From JBGSIZ01 sp041742255 (lineage in GTDB: Bacteria; Pseudomonadota; Alphaproteobacteria; Rhodobacterales; Rhodobacteraceae): a DNA stretch of 36,122 bases. The stretch spans positions 1-36,122 of the forward strand of contig JBGSIZ010000101.1 of NCBI GenBank assembly GCA_041742255.1, given 5' to 3'. Below, in pieces: positions 1-7,818 of this stretch. A model generated the notes under the pieces. That model was not told the DNA's origin. It saw nothing but the letters and a program-made list of their open reading frames with translations, and did no database searches. The position numbers were made by a program, and so were the translations under genes. The first letter of the stretch is position 1. Each line of letters starts with the position of its first letter.

Positions 1-419
1 CGGGCGGGGTCACGCAGACCGCGCACGCCACGGACGAACCGTCAACCGCCGGGGCGCTGCCTGCGGCGGTTTTCGTTTGCCTGCACATCCTGACCCAACG
101 GTCGGATTTCCTGCGCGCAGCGCAGGCACGGCGGCAAGGGACCACGGGCTTTCACCTGCAGGCGCGCAACCGGGGGGCGGATGATCCGGCACCGGACCTC
201 GTGCGGGTCGGCTACACCTGTTCCAAAAAAGTCGGCAACGCCGTGGCGCGCAACCGGGCCAAACGGCGGTTGCGGGAAATCGCGCGGCTGGTGCTGACGC
301 GGCACGGAAAACCGGGTTGGGACTATGTTCTGGTCGGGCGGCCACAGGTGACAGACACCCATGATTTCGCGCAAATGCAGGCGGACCTCGTGACCGCCTT
401 GGCCAAGGTGCACGGATGA
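1..419 (+). CDS. rnpA: Ribonuclease P protein component (5' end outside window)
   Basis: Protein subunit of RNase P, which helps the catalytic RNA cut 5' leaders from pre-tRNAs. The open frame (codons from base 3) runs to the window edge without a stop. It contains the RNase P signature: ILTQRSDFLRAAQARR near the start and the RNR-type basic helix GNAVARNRAKRRLRE, then PGWDYVLVGRP. A GTG at 201 would cut off the conserved RSDFLRA region and is too late. No ATG, GTG or TTG lies in frame before it, so the true start is probably upstream of the window, next to rpmH as usual. The stop overlaps the yidD ATG (ATGA), so the two genes are probably translationally coupled. Confidence 0.93.
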   Translation, partial: GGVTQTAHATDEPSTAGALPAAVFVCLHILTQRSDFLRAAQARRQGTTGFHLQARNRGADDPAPDLVRVGYTCSKKVGNAVARNRAKRRLREIARLVLTRHGKPGWDYVLVGRPQVTDTHDFAQMQADLVTALAKVHG

Positions 420-664
420 CCCCGCTTGCCCATGTCCTGGCCCTCCCCGTCCGGGCGTATCGTCTGGTGCTGTCGCCATGGGTCGGGCACGGCTGCCGCT
501 ACCAACCCACCTGTTCGGCCTACGCGCTCGAGGCGTTATCCCGGCACGGCGGAGTCAAGGGCGGCTATTTGACGGTGCATCGCATTTGTCGGTGCCATCC
601 TTGGGGCGGTCACGGCTATGACCCCGTGCCGGGCAGCGATCCGGAGTTTGAAAAGGGACAGTAG
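416..664 (+). CDS. yidD: Membrane protein insertion efficiency factor YidD
   Basis: Small (82 aa) peripheral membrane protein of the YidD family, which helps YidC-dependent insertion and is normally encoded between rnpA and yidC, as here. The family motif is clear: SPWVGHGCRYQPTCSAYALE, then HRICRCHPWGGHGYDPVP, with the conserved Cys residues. The N-terminus is amphipathic. It overlaps rnpA by 4 bp (ATGA). Its TAG stop lies inside a terminator stem shared with the convergent lipoprotein gene. Function is inferred from the family. Confidence 0.95.
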   Translation: MTPLAHVLALPVRAYRLVLSPWVGHGCRYQPTCSAYALEALSRHGGVKGGYLTVHRICRCHPWGGHGYDPVPGSDPEFEKGQ

Positions 665-682
665 GCGCGACCTACTGTTTTT
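658..682. terminator. Bidirectional terminator with both stop codons in its arms
   Basis: ACAGTAGG (658-665), loop CGCGA, CCTACTGT (671-678), then TTTTT. On the other strand the stem is followed by CCCTTTTC. The yidD stop (TAG, 662-664) lies in the left arm and the stop of the opposing lipoprotein gene (672-674) in the right arm, so the two convergent genes end in one hairpin. Confidence 0.8.
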
Positions 683-1211
683 CGAACATAATCGACACAT
701 CGCCAATATCGACGCCATAGCGCGACATATAGGCCCGGTTGAACAAACGGTCATCGTCCAACAGCCACATCCAGTCATCGAAACTGACCCGGATCGTGTC
801 CACGGTGCCATCCGCCGCCGGAACGGGCAGGTCGATGGTATAGCGCCAGTTGAACCGGTTGCCACGCTCCTCGCCCGTGGCGACCCCCTGCACACCGGGG
901 GCGGTGCCTTGCCAACTGTCCTCGCCGGTTTTGGTCAAGGTCCAGACCCGCTGTTCTGTTGACCCGTCCTCATAGACGAAATCCTCGGTCAGCAACAAAC
1001 GTTCGCCATTCCAGTCGCCGGTGATCTGCACCCGGAACGACCGGCGGACCGTGCCGAATATGTCCTGAAACTGGCCATAGGCGACGGTTCGACCGTCAAA
1101 GAATTCCTCAAGGTTCAACTCGCGATCGGACAGCGCCGGATCGTTGAACGACGGCTTGCCGGTGCAAGCGGTCAATAGGACAAGACCGAAAATGGCGATA
1201 GTGCGGCGCAT
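672..1211 (-). CDS. DUF3833-type outer-envelope lipoprotein
   Basis: A 179-aa predicted lipoprotein. The N-terminal signal MRRTIAIFGLVLLTAC ends in a lipobox (LTAC, Cys16), so it should be cleaved and lipidated at the outer face of the inner membrane. The mature part is rich in beta-type sequence (FDGRTVAYGQFQDIFGTVRRSF, then VTGEWNGxxLxLxExFxYxDGxxxxRxW-like spacing and a C-terminal SFDDWMWLLDDDRLFNRAYMSRYGVDIGDV). This resembles the DUF3833 family, whose biochemical role is unknown. It stands alone on the minus strand, convergent with yidD and divergent from ttcA. The family call rests on remembered pattern. Confidence 0.75.
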   Translation of the reverse strand: MRRTIAIFGLVLLTACTGKPSFNDPALSDRELNLEEFFDGRTVAYGQFQDIFGTVRRSFRVQITGDWNGERLLLTEDFVYEDGSTEQRVWTLTKTGEDSWQGTAPGVQGVATGEERGNRFNWRYTIDLPVPAADGTVDTIRVSFDDWMWLLDDDRLFNRAYMSRYGVDIGDVSIMFEKQ

Positions 1212-1270
1212 GATGACACTCCCTTTGCATCAGATACGCTGGGTCACGCCAGGTGGATGACTGCGGCGCA

Positions 1271-1310
1271 ATACCGAAAAACGATACCGTTCAGATACCG
1301 ACGCGATCCG
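1271..1310 (+). repeat. ATACCG repeat cluster upstream of ttcA
   Basis: ATACCG occurs at 1271, 1284 and 1295, with spacings of 13 and 11 bp, between the divergent lipoprotein gene and ttcA. The core AAAAACGATACCG-N4-GATACCGACGC is repeated almost exactly on the minus strand upstream of crcB (14576-14618). In both places the repeat reads in the direction of the following gene. Function unknown; it may be a regulator site or a dispersed intergenic repeat. Confidence 0.6.
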
Positions 1311-1394
1311 AAGGGCAGATTCCCCCTCAAAACCTGTTGCGTGGATCCGCGCAGCACCTTAACCCCAAACGCACCCCTGCCCAAGGAACGCGCC

Positions 1395-2291
1395 ATGCTC
1401 GACGATGCCGACGACATCCACCCGCTGTTTCACGGCGCGCCCAAAAGCACCGAGTTCAAGAAACTGCGCAAGCGGATCGTGCAAAACATGCGCGAGGCGA
1501 TCGACCAATACGGTATGGTCACCCCCGGTGCCCGCTGGCTGGTGTGCCTGTCGGGTGGCAAGGACAGCTATACCCTGCTCGCGATCCTTTACGAGTTGAA
1601 ATGGCGGGGACTTTTGCCCGTTGACCTGCTGGCGTGCAATCTGGATCAGGGGCAACCGGGGTTCCCGGCCACCGTCTTGCCCGAATTTCTGGACAGAATG
1701 CAGGTGCCGCACCGGATCGAATATCAGGACACCTATTCCATTGTGGTGGACAAGGTGCCCCAAGGGCGGACCATGTGCGCGCTGTGTTCCCGGCTCCGGC
1801 GCGGCAACCTTTACCGGGTCGCCCGCGAAGAAGGCTGTTCCGCCGTGGTTCTGGGCCACCACCGGGACGACATTCTGGAAACCTTTTTTCTCAATCTTTT
1901 CCATGGCTCACGGCTCGCCACGATGCCGCCCAAACTGGTAAACGAAGACGGCGACCTGTTCGTCTTGCGCCCCCTCGCCCACGTCGCCGAGGAGGATTGT
2001 GACCGGTTCGCCCGCGCCCTGAATTACCCCATCATCCCCTGCGACCTGTGCGGCAGTCAGGACGGGTTGCAACGCCAACAGATCAAACAGATGCTGGACG
2101 GCTGGGAGAAAAACGCGCCCGGGCGGCGGCAAAAGATGTTCCGGGCGCTGATGAACACCCGGCCCTCTCACCTCCTCGATCCAGAGATATTCGACTTCAA
2201 GGGGCTGACGCTGGAAACGACTGGCCCGGCGCAGGTAAATACCGGCCCAATCCCCCAGTTGAACAAGGACTGCGACCCGAAAACCGCTTGA
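1395..2291 (+). CDS. ttcA: tRNA 2-thiocytidine(32) synthetase TtcA
   Basis: ATP-dependent, Fe-S-containing enzyme that thiolates cytidine 32 in tRNA. The ATG at 1395 follows AAGGAA and gives 298 aa; an earlier in-frame start would add 46 residues without family character. Seen: the PP-loop SGGKDS (residues 53-58), the first CxxC (CALC, 128-131), GHHRDDILETFFLNLF, and the second CxxC (CDLC, 216-219) that with the first holds the cluster in TtcA. Order and spacing match TtcA rather than TilS, which lacks the CxxC pairs. The promoter region is shared with a divergent lipoprotein gene and holds ATACCG repeats. Confidence 0.95.
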   Translation: MLDDADDIHPLFHGAPKSTEFKKLRKRIVQNMREAIDQYGMVTPGARWLVCLSGGKDSYTLLAILYELKWRGLLPVDLLACNLDQGQPGFPATVLPEFLDRMQVPHRIEYQDTYSIVVDKVPQGRTMCALCSRLRRGNLYRVAREEGCSAVVLGHHRDDILETFFLNLFHGSRLATMPPKLVNEDGDLFVLRPLAHVAEEDCDRFARALNYPIIPCDLCGSQDGLQRQQIKQMLDGWEKNAPGRRQKMFRALMNTRPSHLLDPEIFDFKGLTLETTGPAQVNTGPIPQLNKDCDPKTA

Positions 2292-2352
2292 CCTTTGATG
2301 CCCCGGCCTGTTGAACCACCCACACCTGATCTATAGGACACGGGCGGCGGAT

Positions 2353-4209
2353 ATGGACGATCAAAACAAGAATTTCATCATCGCCACGGCTCTGAGCATG
2401 CTGGTCATTCTGGCATGGATGATCCTTGTGCCGCCGCAACCGATGCCCGATCCGGCGCTGGCCCCTGCGGCCAGCCAAACGGCGGAAGGGTCGGATGTGA
2501 CGGGGGCAATCCCCGCAGATGACACCGCCACAGCCATCACCGCAACCGACACAGCCGAAGCCGTTTCCGAGGCGCCCCGCGTCACCATCCAGACCCCGGA
2601 ACTGCAAGGCACGCTGTCGTTGCTGGGCGGGCGGATCGACGATCTGACGCTGACGCAATACACCGAAACGGTCGATCCGACCTCGGCCAATGTGCGGCTT
2701 TTGCGGCCGGTAGGCGAAACGGACGCTTACTATATTTCCTTTGGCTGGGCCCCGACGGCTGATATCCCGGCTGATGCGGTCCCTGGCCCGGATACACTCT
2801 GGGCATTGGAGGCTGGCGACACGCTGACCCCGGCCACGCCGGTCACTCTGCGGTGGGACAACCCGGCCGGCCTGATCTTTCGGTCGACCATCGCCGTGGA
2901 CGAGGAATACCTGTTCACCGTCACGCAAACGGTCGAAAACGGCACTGGGGCCGAGGTGGCATTGCGGCCCTATGGCCTGATCCGGCGCAGCACTGAACCG
3001 TCTGATCTCAAAAACTTCTTTGTCTTGCACGAAGGTCTGGTGCGGATGTCGGATGGCATTCTTGAACAGGCAAAATACAAGAACATCCGCGACTATGACG
3101 TGGATGAACGGGAACGGACACAGGCCGAACGGATTGACGTTACCAGCGCGGGCTGGATCGGTTACACAGACCACTACTGGATGACCACGCTCATCCCGGC
3201 GGAAAATACGCCATTCCGGTCGGTGTCGAAATACTTTGAGGCCCGCGACCTATATCAGGCCGAGGCCGTGATGGACCCAGTCACCGTGGCACCGGGGGCC
3301 ACCGGCACATCCGTGACCCGCGTATTCGCGGGGTCCAAGGAATGGGAAACCATCCGGGGCTACCAAAACGACCAAGGCGTGGACCGGTTTCTGGACTCCA
3401 TCGACTGGGGTTGGTTCTTTTTCCTGACCAAGCCGATCTTCTGGCTGCTGCACAACATCAACGCGCTGATCGGGAACATGGGGTGGTCCATTCTGGTCCT
3501 GACCCTGATCCTCAAGGCGCTCGTGCTGCCGCTTGCCTATAAATCCTACGTCTCCATGGCCAAGATGAAAGAGCTTCAGCCAGAGATGGAAAAGCTCAAG
3601 GAGCGCGCCGGCGACGACAAACAGGCCATGCAGCAAGGCATGATGAAGCTGTATCGGGACAACAAGGTCAATCCGGCGTCGGGCTGTCTGCCTATCCTGA
3701 TCCAGATTCCGATTTTCTTTTCGCTTTATAAGGTGATCTTTGTCACCATCGAACTGCGGCACGCAGAATGGATCGGCTGGATCAAGGACTTGTCGGCGCC
3801 TGATCCGTCGTCGATCCTGAACCTGTTCGGCCTTTTGCCGATTGGGACACCGGACCCGAGCAGCATCTTCTTTATCCTGTCTTTGGGGGTTCTGCCGATC
3901 CTTCTGGGCATTTCCATGTGGTTGCAGCAGAAACTGAACCCGGCACCCACCGACCCGACCCAACAGGCGGTCTTTGCGTGGATGCCGTGGATTTTCATGT
4001 TCATGCTGGGCACCTTTGCCAGTGGTCTGGTCCTTTACTGGATTGCCAACAACATGATCACCTTTACGCAGCAATATCTGATCATGCGCAGCCACGGTCA
4101 CCGTCCGGACGTGTTCGGCAACATCCGGTCGACATTCCGTAGGAAACCGGCGCTCGCTGCCGATACGCCCCCGCAAAAACCCACGCCGAAACCGGGAAAA
4201 AAGGGGTGA
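2353..4209 (+). CDS. yidC: Membrane protein insertase YidC
   Basis: Inserts and folds inner-membrane proteins, alone or with SecYEG. The start at 2353 (MDDQNKNFIIATALSMLVIL) places the first membrane helix at about residues 7-25, as in Gram-negative YidC; a TTG 42 bp upstream is less likely. The 618-aa protein has a large periplasmic beta domain (about 60-350) and then the conserved insertase core, with WFFFLTKPIFWLLHNINALIGNMGWSI-type helices, the charged cytoplasmic loop (MAKMKELQPEMEKLKER), NPASGCLPILIQIPIFFSLYKVI, and a final SGLVLYWIANN helix. The tail is short and basic (KPTPKPGKKG). It lies between ttcA and engB on the same strand. Confidence 0.97.
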   Translation: MDDQNKNFIIATALSMLVILAWMILVPPQPMPDPALAPAASQTAEGSDVTGAIPADDTATAITATDTAEAVSEAPRVTIQTPELQGTLSLLGGRIDDLTLTQYTETVDPTSANVRLLRPVGETDAYYISFGWAPTADIPADAVPGPDTLWALEAGDTLTPATPVTLRWDNPAGLIFRSTIAVDEEYLFTVTQTVENGTGAEVALRPYGLIRRSTEPSDLKNFFVLHEGLVRMSDGILEQAKYKNIRDYDVDERERTQAERIDVTSAGWIGYTDHYWMTTLIPAENTPFRSVSKYFEARDLYQAEAVMDPVTVAPGATGTSVTRVFAGSKEWETIRGYQNDQGVDRFLDSIDWGWFFFLTKPIFWLLHNINALIGNMGWSILVLTLILKALVLPLAYKSYVSMAKMKELQPEMEKLKERAGDDKQAMQQGMMKLYRDNKVNPASGCLPILIQIPIFFSLYKVIFVTIELRHAEWIGWIKDLSAPDPSSILNLFGLLPIGTPDPSSIFFILSLGVLPILLGISMWLQQKLNPAPTDPTQQAVFAWMPWIFMFMLGTFASGLVLYWIANNMITFTQQYLIMRSHGHRPDVFGNIRSTFRRKPALAADTPPQKPTPKPGKKG

Positions 4210-4264
4210 TACCTGTCGCGCCTATGCCCCACGCCATGACCGGCGACATACAAGAGACCGCATC

Positions 4265-4915
4265 ATGCAACTGACGTTCCCGATCATGGACCCCCCCGAC
4301 CATAGCGCGCTGGAAACCGGGCGGCTGTTGTTTGCGGGCCCTACCGATTTTCTCAAGGGCGTCGTCGCGATGGACGGCATGCCGCCCGCCGACCGGATCG
4401 AGGTGTGCTTTGCTGGGCGGTCCAACGTGGGGAAATCCAGCTTGATCAACGCGCTGACCGGGCGCAAGGGGTTGGCGCGGGCGTCCAACACGCCGGGCCG
4501 GACCCAAGAGATCAACTTTTTCACCGTCGGTGACGACCATTACGTCGTTGACCTTCCGGGGTATGGCTTTGCCAATGCGCCCTTGGCGGTTGTTGAAAAA
4601 TGGCAGCGGCTGTTGAAATCCTACCTCGCCGGTCGGCCCACGCTGCGCCGGGTGTTCGTGTTGATCGACGCTCGGCACGGGGCTAAAGCGGTGGACGAAG
4701 AGATTATGACGCTGCTGGACAAGGCCGCAGTGACGTTTCAGGCGGTTCTGACCAAGACGGACAAAGTGCGCGGCACCGACCTTGACACCTCACTTGCCGC
4801 CACCCGCGCGGCGCTTGCCAAACACCCTGCCGCCTTTCCCGAAATCATCCTGAGTTCGTCGGAAAAAGGGGACGGGATCGAGACATTGCGCGCTATCATC
4901 GCCACGATTGACTGA
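4265..4915 (+). CDS. engB: Ribosome biogenesis GTPase EngB/YihA
   Basis: TRAFAC-class GTPase needed for large-subunit assembly (216 aa). All G motifs are visible: G1 GRSNVGKSS (51-59), G2 region NTPGRTQ (76-81), G3 DLPGYG (96-101), G4 TKTD (163-166) and G5 SSSEKG (about 197-202). It follows yidC by 55 bp and overlaps the region just before argB, which makes a yidC-engB-argB transcript plausible. Length and motif spacing are ordinary for EngB. Confidence 0.97.
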   Translation: MQLTFPIMDPPDHSALETGRLLFAGPTDFLKGVVAMDGMPPADRIEVCFAGRSNVGKSSLINALTGRKGLARASNTPGRTQEINFFTVGDDHYVVDLPGYGFANAPLAVVEKWQRLLKSYLAGRPTLRRVFVLIDARHGAKAVDEEIMTLLDKAAVTFQAVLTKTDKVRGTDLDTSLAATRAALAKHPAAFPEIILSSSEKGDGIETLRAIIATID

Positions 4916-4955
4916 TCACCGCAAGCAAAGGGCCCCGGCCATGAGGAAACAAGAC

Positions 4956-5834
4956 ATGAACCGAGATTGGATCGCGACCGCCCGCACCCTGTCCGAGGCC
5001 CTGCCCTATCTCCAACGCTACTCCGGGTCGGTCGTTGTGGTGAAATTCGGCGGCAACGCCATGGGTGACGAAGACGCGATGGCCGAATTCGCCCGCGATA
5101 TCGTGTTGATGAAACAGGTCGGCATGAACCCCGTGGTGGTCCATGGCGGCGGGCCGATGATCAACCAGATGCTGGAAAAACTGGGGATCAAGTCCGAATT
5201 CGTGCGCGGAAAGCGGGTCACCGACAAGGCCACCGTGGAAGTGGTTGAAATGGTGCTGACGGGGCTGGTGAACAAACGCATCGTGCAGGCCATCATGGAT
5301 GAAGGCGGCCGCGCGGTCGGTCTGTCTGGCAAAGATGACGACCTGATGGTGGCCGAGGCGGACGACCCCGAACTCGGCTTCGTTGGGCGGCCCGTTGAAA
5401 TGAACGTGCAGGTGTTGCGCGACCTTTATGGCGCGGGGATCATTCCGGTTGTGGCCCCGGTGGCCACGGGCATGGATTCGAACGTGACCTTTAACGTGAA
5501 CGGCGACACCGCCGCCGGCGCCATCGCAGGCGCGCTCAAGGCCGACCGCCTGCTGCTCCTGACCGATGTGCCCGGCGTCAAGAACGCCGCGGGCGAGGTC
5601 GTCACACAATTGACCCCCGAACAGGTCAGGGAAATGATCGAAGACGGCACCATTTCGGGTGGGATGATCCCCAAAACCGAAACTGCGCTCAAAGCGATCG
5701 AGGAGGGGGTGCGGGCGGTTGTCATCCTCGACGGCAGGTTGCCCAATGCGTCGTTGCTGGAATTGTTCACCGAACACGGCGCGGGGTCGATCATCCGGTC
5801 GACAGAAAGCCGCGTGAAGCCGCGCAATCGGTGA
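4956..5834 (+). CDS. argB: Acetylglutamate kinase
   Basis: Second step of arginine synthesis: phosphorylates N-acetyl-L-glutamate with ATP. Seen: the N-terminal VVVVKFGGNAM nucleotide loop (residues about 27-36), VVHGGGPMINQML (61 on, substrate site), FNVNGDTAAGAIAGAL, and VRAVVILDGR near the C-terminus. I chose the ATG at 4956 (292 aa, MNRDWIATARTL) because GAGGAA lies 8 bp before it. The ATG at 4941 would add five residues and has no good ribosome-binding site. A GTG at 5831 starts the next gene inside the argB stop (4-bp overlap). Confidence 0.95.
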   Translation: MNRDWIATARTLSEALPYLQRYSGSVVVVKFGGNAMGDEDAMAEFARDIVLMKQVGMNPVVVHGGGPMINQMLEKLGIKSEFVRGKRVTDKATVEVVEMVLTGLVNKRIVQAIMDEGGRAVGLSGKDDDLMVAEADDPELGFVGRPVEMNVQVLRDLYGAGIIPVVAPVATGMDSNVTFNVNGDTAAGAIAGALKADRLLLLTDVPGVKNAAGEVVTQLTPEQVREMIEDGTISGGMIPKTETALKAIEEGVRAVVILDGRLPNASLLELFTEHGAGSIIRSTESRVKPRNR

Positions 5835-6457
5835 CGGTTGGGGTGGAAACCCTTCAGGCCGACCTGACAGGGCACGGCTTGATGGTCGCAGGCGTGGCCG
5901 ATACGAGCGATGGCTGCGTCGTGATGATTGCACCGGACGAACCTGCGTTCTGGACGATCATCCGCGCCGCGCCGGAGTTTTCGGACGGGCGCGCCGATCC
6001 AATCGACCGCTGGTCAAAACGGGTGACGGAACCGTTGGCCGCAAAAACAGGCGGGCGGCTGGTCTATCCGTCAGACGGTCCGCCTTTTGCCCCGTTTTAC
6101 ACATGGGCGCTGCAAACGGGGCGGGTCTGGGCATCGCCCGTGGCCCTGTTGGTGCATGACGTGGCCGGGTTGTTTATTTCATTTCGGGCCGCCCTTGTGC
6201 TGCCCTACAAGGTTGAACGGCGGACCAGCCACAACCCCTGTGACACTTGCATCGGCCAACCCTGCCGCACGGCATGCCCGGCGCAGGCACTGACCCCGGA
6301 TGGATACGACGTTCCGGAATGCCACGCCTATCTGGACAGCGCGGCGGGCCGGGACTGTTTGACAACGGGATGTGCGGTGCGCCGGGCCTGTCCGGTGGGC
6401 CAAGGACGCAGGTCCGATGACCAATCGCGCTATCACATGGGGCAGTTTCACACATGA
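5831..6457 (+). CDS. Ferredoxin-like two-cluster protein (QueG-like C-terminus)
   Basis: A 208-aa protein with a GTG start overlapping the argB stop by 4 bp. The C-terminal third holds a dicluster arrangement: Cys137-x2-Cys140-x4-Cys145-x3-Cys149-Pro, then Cys164, Cys176, Cys181 and Cys187-Pro. It looks like the 4Fe-4S module of epoxyqueuosine reductase, but the protein is far shorter and lacks that enzyme's cobalamin part. The N-terminal region (FWTIIRAAPEF, DPIDRWSKRV, GGRLVYPSDGPPFAPFYTW) is typical of an unnamed proteobacterial family often labelled ferredoxin. A redox role is inferred; the substrate is unknown. Confidence 0.72.
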   Translation: MTVGVETLQADLTGHGLMVAGVADTSDGCVVMIAPDEPAFWTIIRAAPEFSDGRADPIDRWSKRVTEPLAAKTGGRLVYPSDGPPFAPFYTWALQTGRVWASPVALLVHDVAGLFISFRAALVLPYKVERRTSHNPCDTCIGQPCRTACPAQALTPDGYDVPECHAYLDSAAGRDCLTTGCAVRRACPVGQGRRSDDQSRYHMGQFHT

Positions 6458-6960
6458 CCACACGGCTTATCCTGATCCGACACGCAAAATCCGGTTGGGA
6501 CGATCCCACACTGGACGACCATGACCGCCCTCTGGCCCCGCGCGGCGTGGCGGCGGCAGATGAGGTTGGGCGTTGGTTGTCCGTGCCAGGGGTGCAACCG
6601 TCCCTTGCCCTGTGTTCAACGGCGAAACGGACGGTTGAAACGCTCGACCTGATCGTAGGCGATTGGGCCGAAAATCCAGTGACGCGCTATGTGCCTGACC
6701 TCTACCTTGCCTCTGCACCCACATTGTTGCGGGTGTTGCGGCAGGCGGACGCAACGGATGTCATGATGATCGGGCACAATCCGGGGCTGACTGATTTTGC
6801 GGTGATGCTCGCAACTGCCCCGGTCAAACACGCCCGCTGGACCGACCATCCGACCGCCGCCGTGACGATCTTGCATTTTGATGCCCAATCCAGCCGCGCG
6901 GTGGATTTTGGCACCGGGACCGTTGCGGCGTTTGTCTGCCCTGCAGATATTCAAGGGTGA
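6454..6960 (+). CDS. SixA-type histidine phosphatase
   Basis: A 168-aa histidine-phosphatase-superfamily protein. The catalytic LIRHAKS motif holds His10, DDHDRPLAPRG follows, and the second catalytic His is in MIGHNPGL (His108). This is the short SixA/PhoE-like form, which removes phosphate from phosphohistidine in phosphorelay or PTS proteins; the actual target cannot be told from sequence. It overlaps the ferredoxin-like gene by 4 bp (ATGA), so it ends an argB-ferredoxin-phosphatase run. Confidence 0.85.
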   Translation: MTTRLILIRHAKSGWDDPTLDDHDRPLAPRGVAAADEVGRWLSVPGVQPSLALCSTAKRTVETLDLIVGDWAENPVTRYVPDLYLASAPTLLRVLRQADATDVMMIGHNPGLTDFAVMLATAPVKHARWTDHPTAAVTILHFDAQSSRAVDFGTGTVAAFVCPADIQG

Positions 6961-6964
6961 CAGT

Positions 6965-6995
6965 AAAAAAGGGGCAGGCACCACGAGCCCGCCCC
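6965..6995 (-). terminator. Intrinsic terminator after aapP
   Basis: Minus-strand stem GGGGCGGGC / GCCTGCCCC (6987-6995 with 6971-6979, one mismatch), 7-nt loop, then TTTTTT (6970-6965). It lies 21 bp past the aapP stop and closes the amino-acid transport operon. It also sits just behind the convergent sixA-like gene. Confidence 0.85.
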
Positions 6996-7015
6996 CCATG
7001 TTCCGACGTAACGGT

Positions 7016-7807
7016 TCAGTGACCCAGAATCTGGCTCAGGAACAGTTTCGTGCGGTCCGACTGCGGGTTGTTAAAGAATTCCTTGGGTTCGTTCTGTTCC
7101 ACGATCTGGCCTTGGTCCATGAAAATGACCCGGTTGGCGACGGCCTGCGCAAAGCCCATTTCGTGGGTCACGCATAGCATGGTCATGCCTTCTTCGGCCA
7201 GTTCGATCATGGTATCCAACACCTCTTTGATCATCTCGGGATCAAGTGCGGATGTGGGTTCGTCAAACAGCATGATCCGTGGTTTCATGCACAGTGACCG
7301 GGCAATCGCCACCCGTTGTTGTTGGCCACCCGACAACTGGCCGGGGTATTTGTGGGCCTGTTCGGGGATTTTGACCTTGGTCAGAAAATGCATCGCCACC
7401 TCCTCGGCTTCTTTCTTGGGTGTCTTGCGGACCCAGATCGGCGCGAGGGTGCAGTTTTCCAGAATGGTCAGGTGCGGGAACAGGTTGAAATGCTGAAAGC
7501 ACATGCCAACCTCTGACCGGATCTTGTCGATGTTTTTCAGATCCGATGTCAGTTCGGTGCCGTCCACAATGATTTGTCCGGCCTGATGTTCTTCCAGCCG
7601 GTTGATGCACCGGATCAATGTCGATTTGCCGGACCCGGACGGGCCGCAAATGACGATCCGTTCACCACGATACACCGTCAGGTTTATGTCGCGCAGCACA
7701 TGGAACGTCCCATACCACTTGTTCATTTGGGATATCTGGATGGCCATTTCATCCGAAATGGTCATCTGGCTGCGGTTGATATCGCGATCGAGGGCGAGGT
7801 CAGACAT
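7016..7807 (-). CDS. aapP: General L-amino acid ABC transporter ATP-binding protein
   Basis: ATPase that powers the general amino-acid importer (263 aa). Seen: Walker A GPSGSGKST (55-63), Q-loop Gln105 (CFQHFNLFPH), signature LSGGQQQRVAIARS (158-171), Walker B RIMLFDEPTSALDP (177-190) and switch His215 (VTHEMGFA). The long N-terminus before MNKWYGTFHVL is typical of AapP. It is last in aapJ-Q-M-P, 11 bp after aapM. The gene is intact even though aapQ is interrupted. Confidence 0.95.
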   Translation of the reverse strand: MSDLALDRDINRSQMTISDEMAIQISQMNKWYGTFHVLRDINLTVYRGERIVICGPSGSGKSTLIRCINRLEEHQAGQIIVDGTELTSDLKNIDKIRSEVGMCFQHFNLFPHLTILENCTLAPIWVRKTPKKEAEEVAMHFLTKVKIPEQAHKYPGQLSGGQQQRVAIARSLCMKPRIMLFDEPTSALDPEMIKEVLDTMIELAEEGMTMLCVTHEMGFAQAVANRVIFMDQGQIVEQNEPKEFFNNPQSDRTKLFLSQILGH

Positions 7808-7818
7808 GCGTCGTCTCC

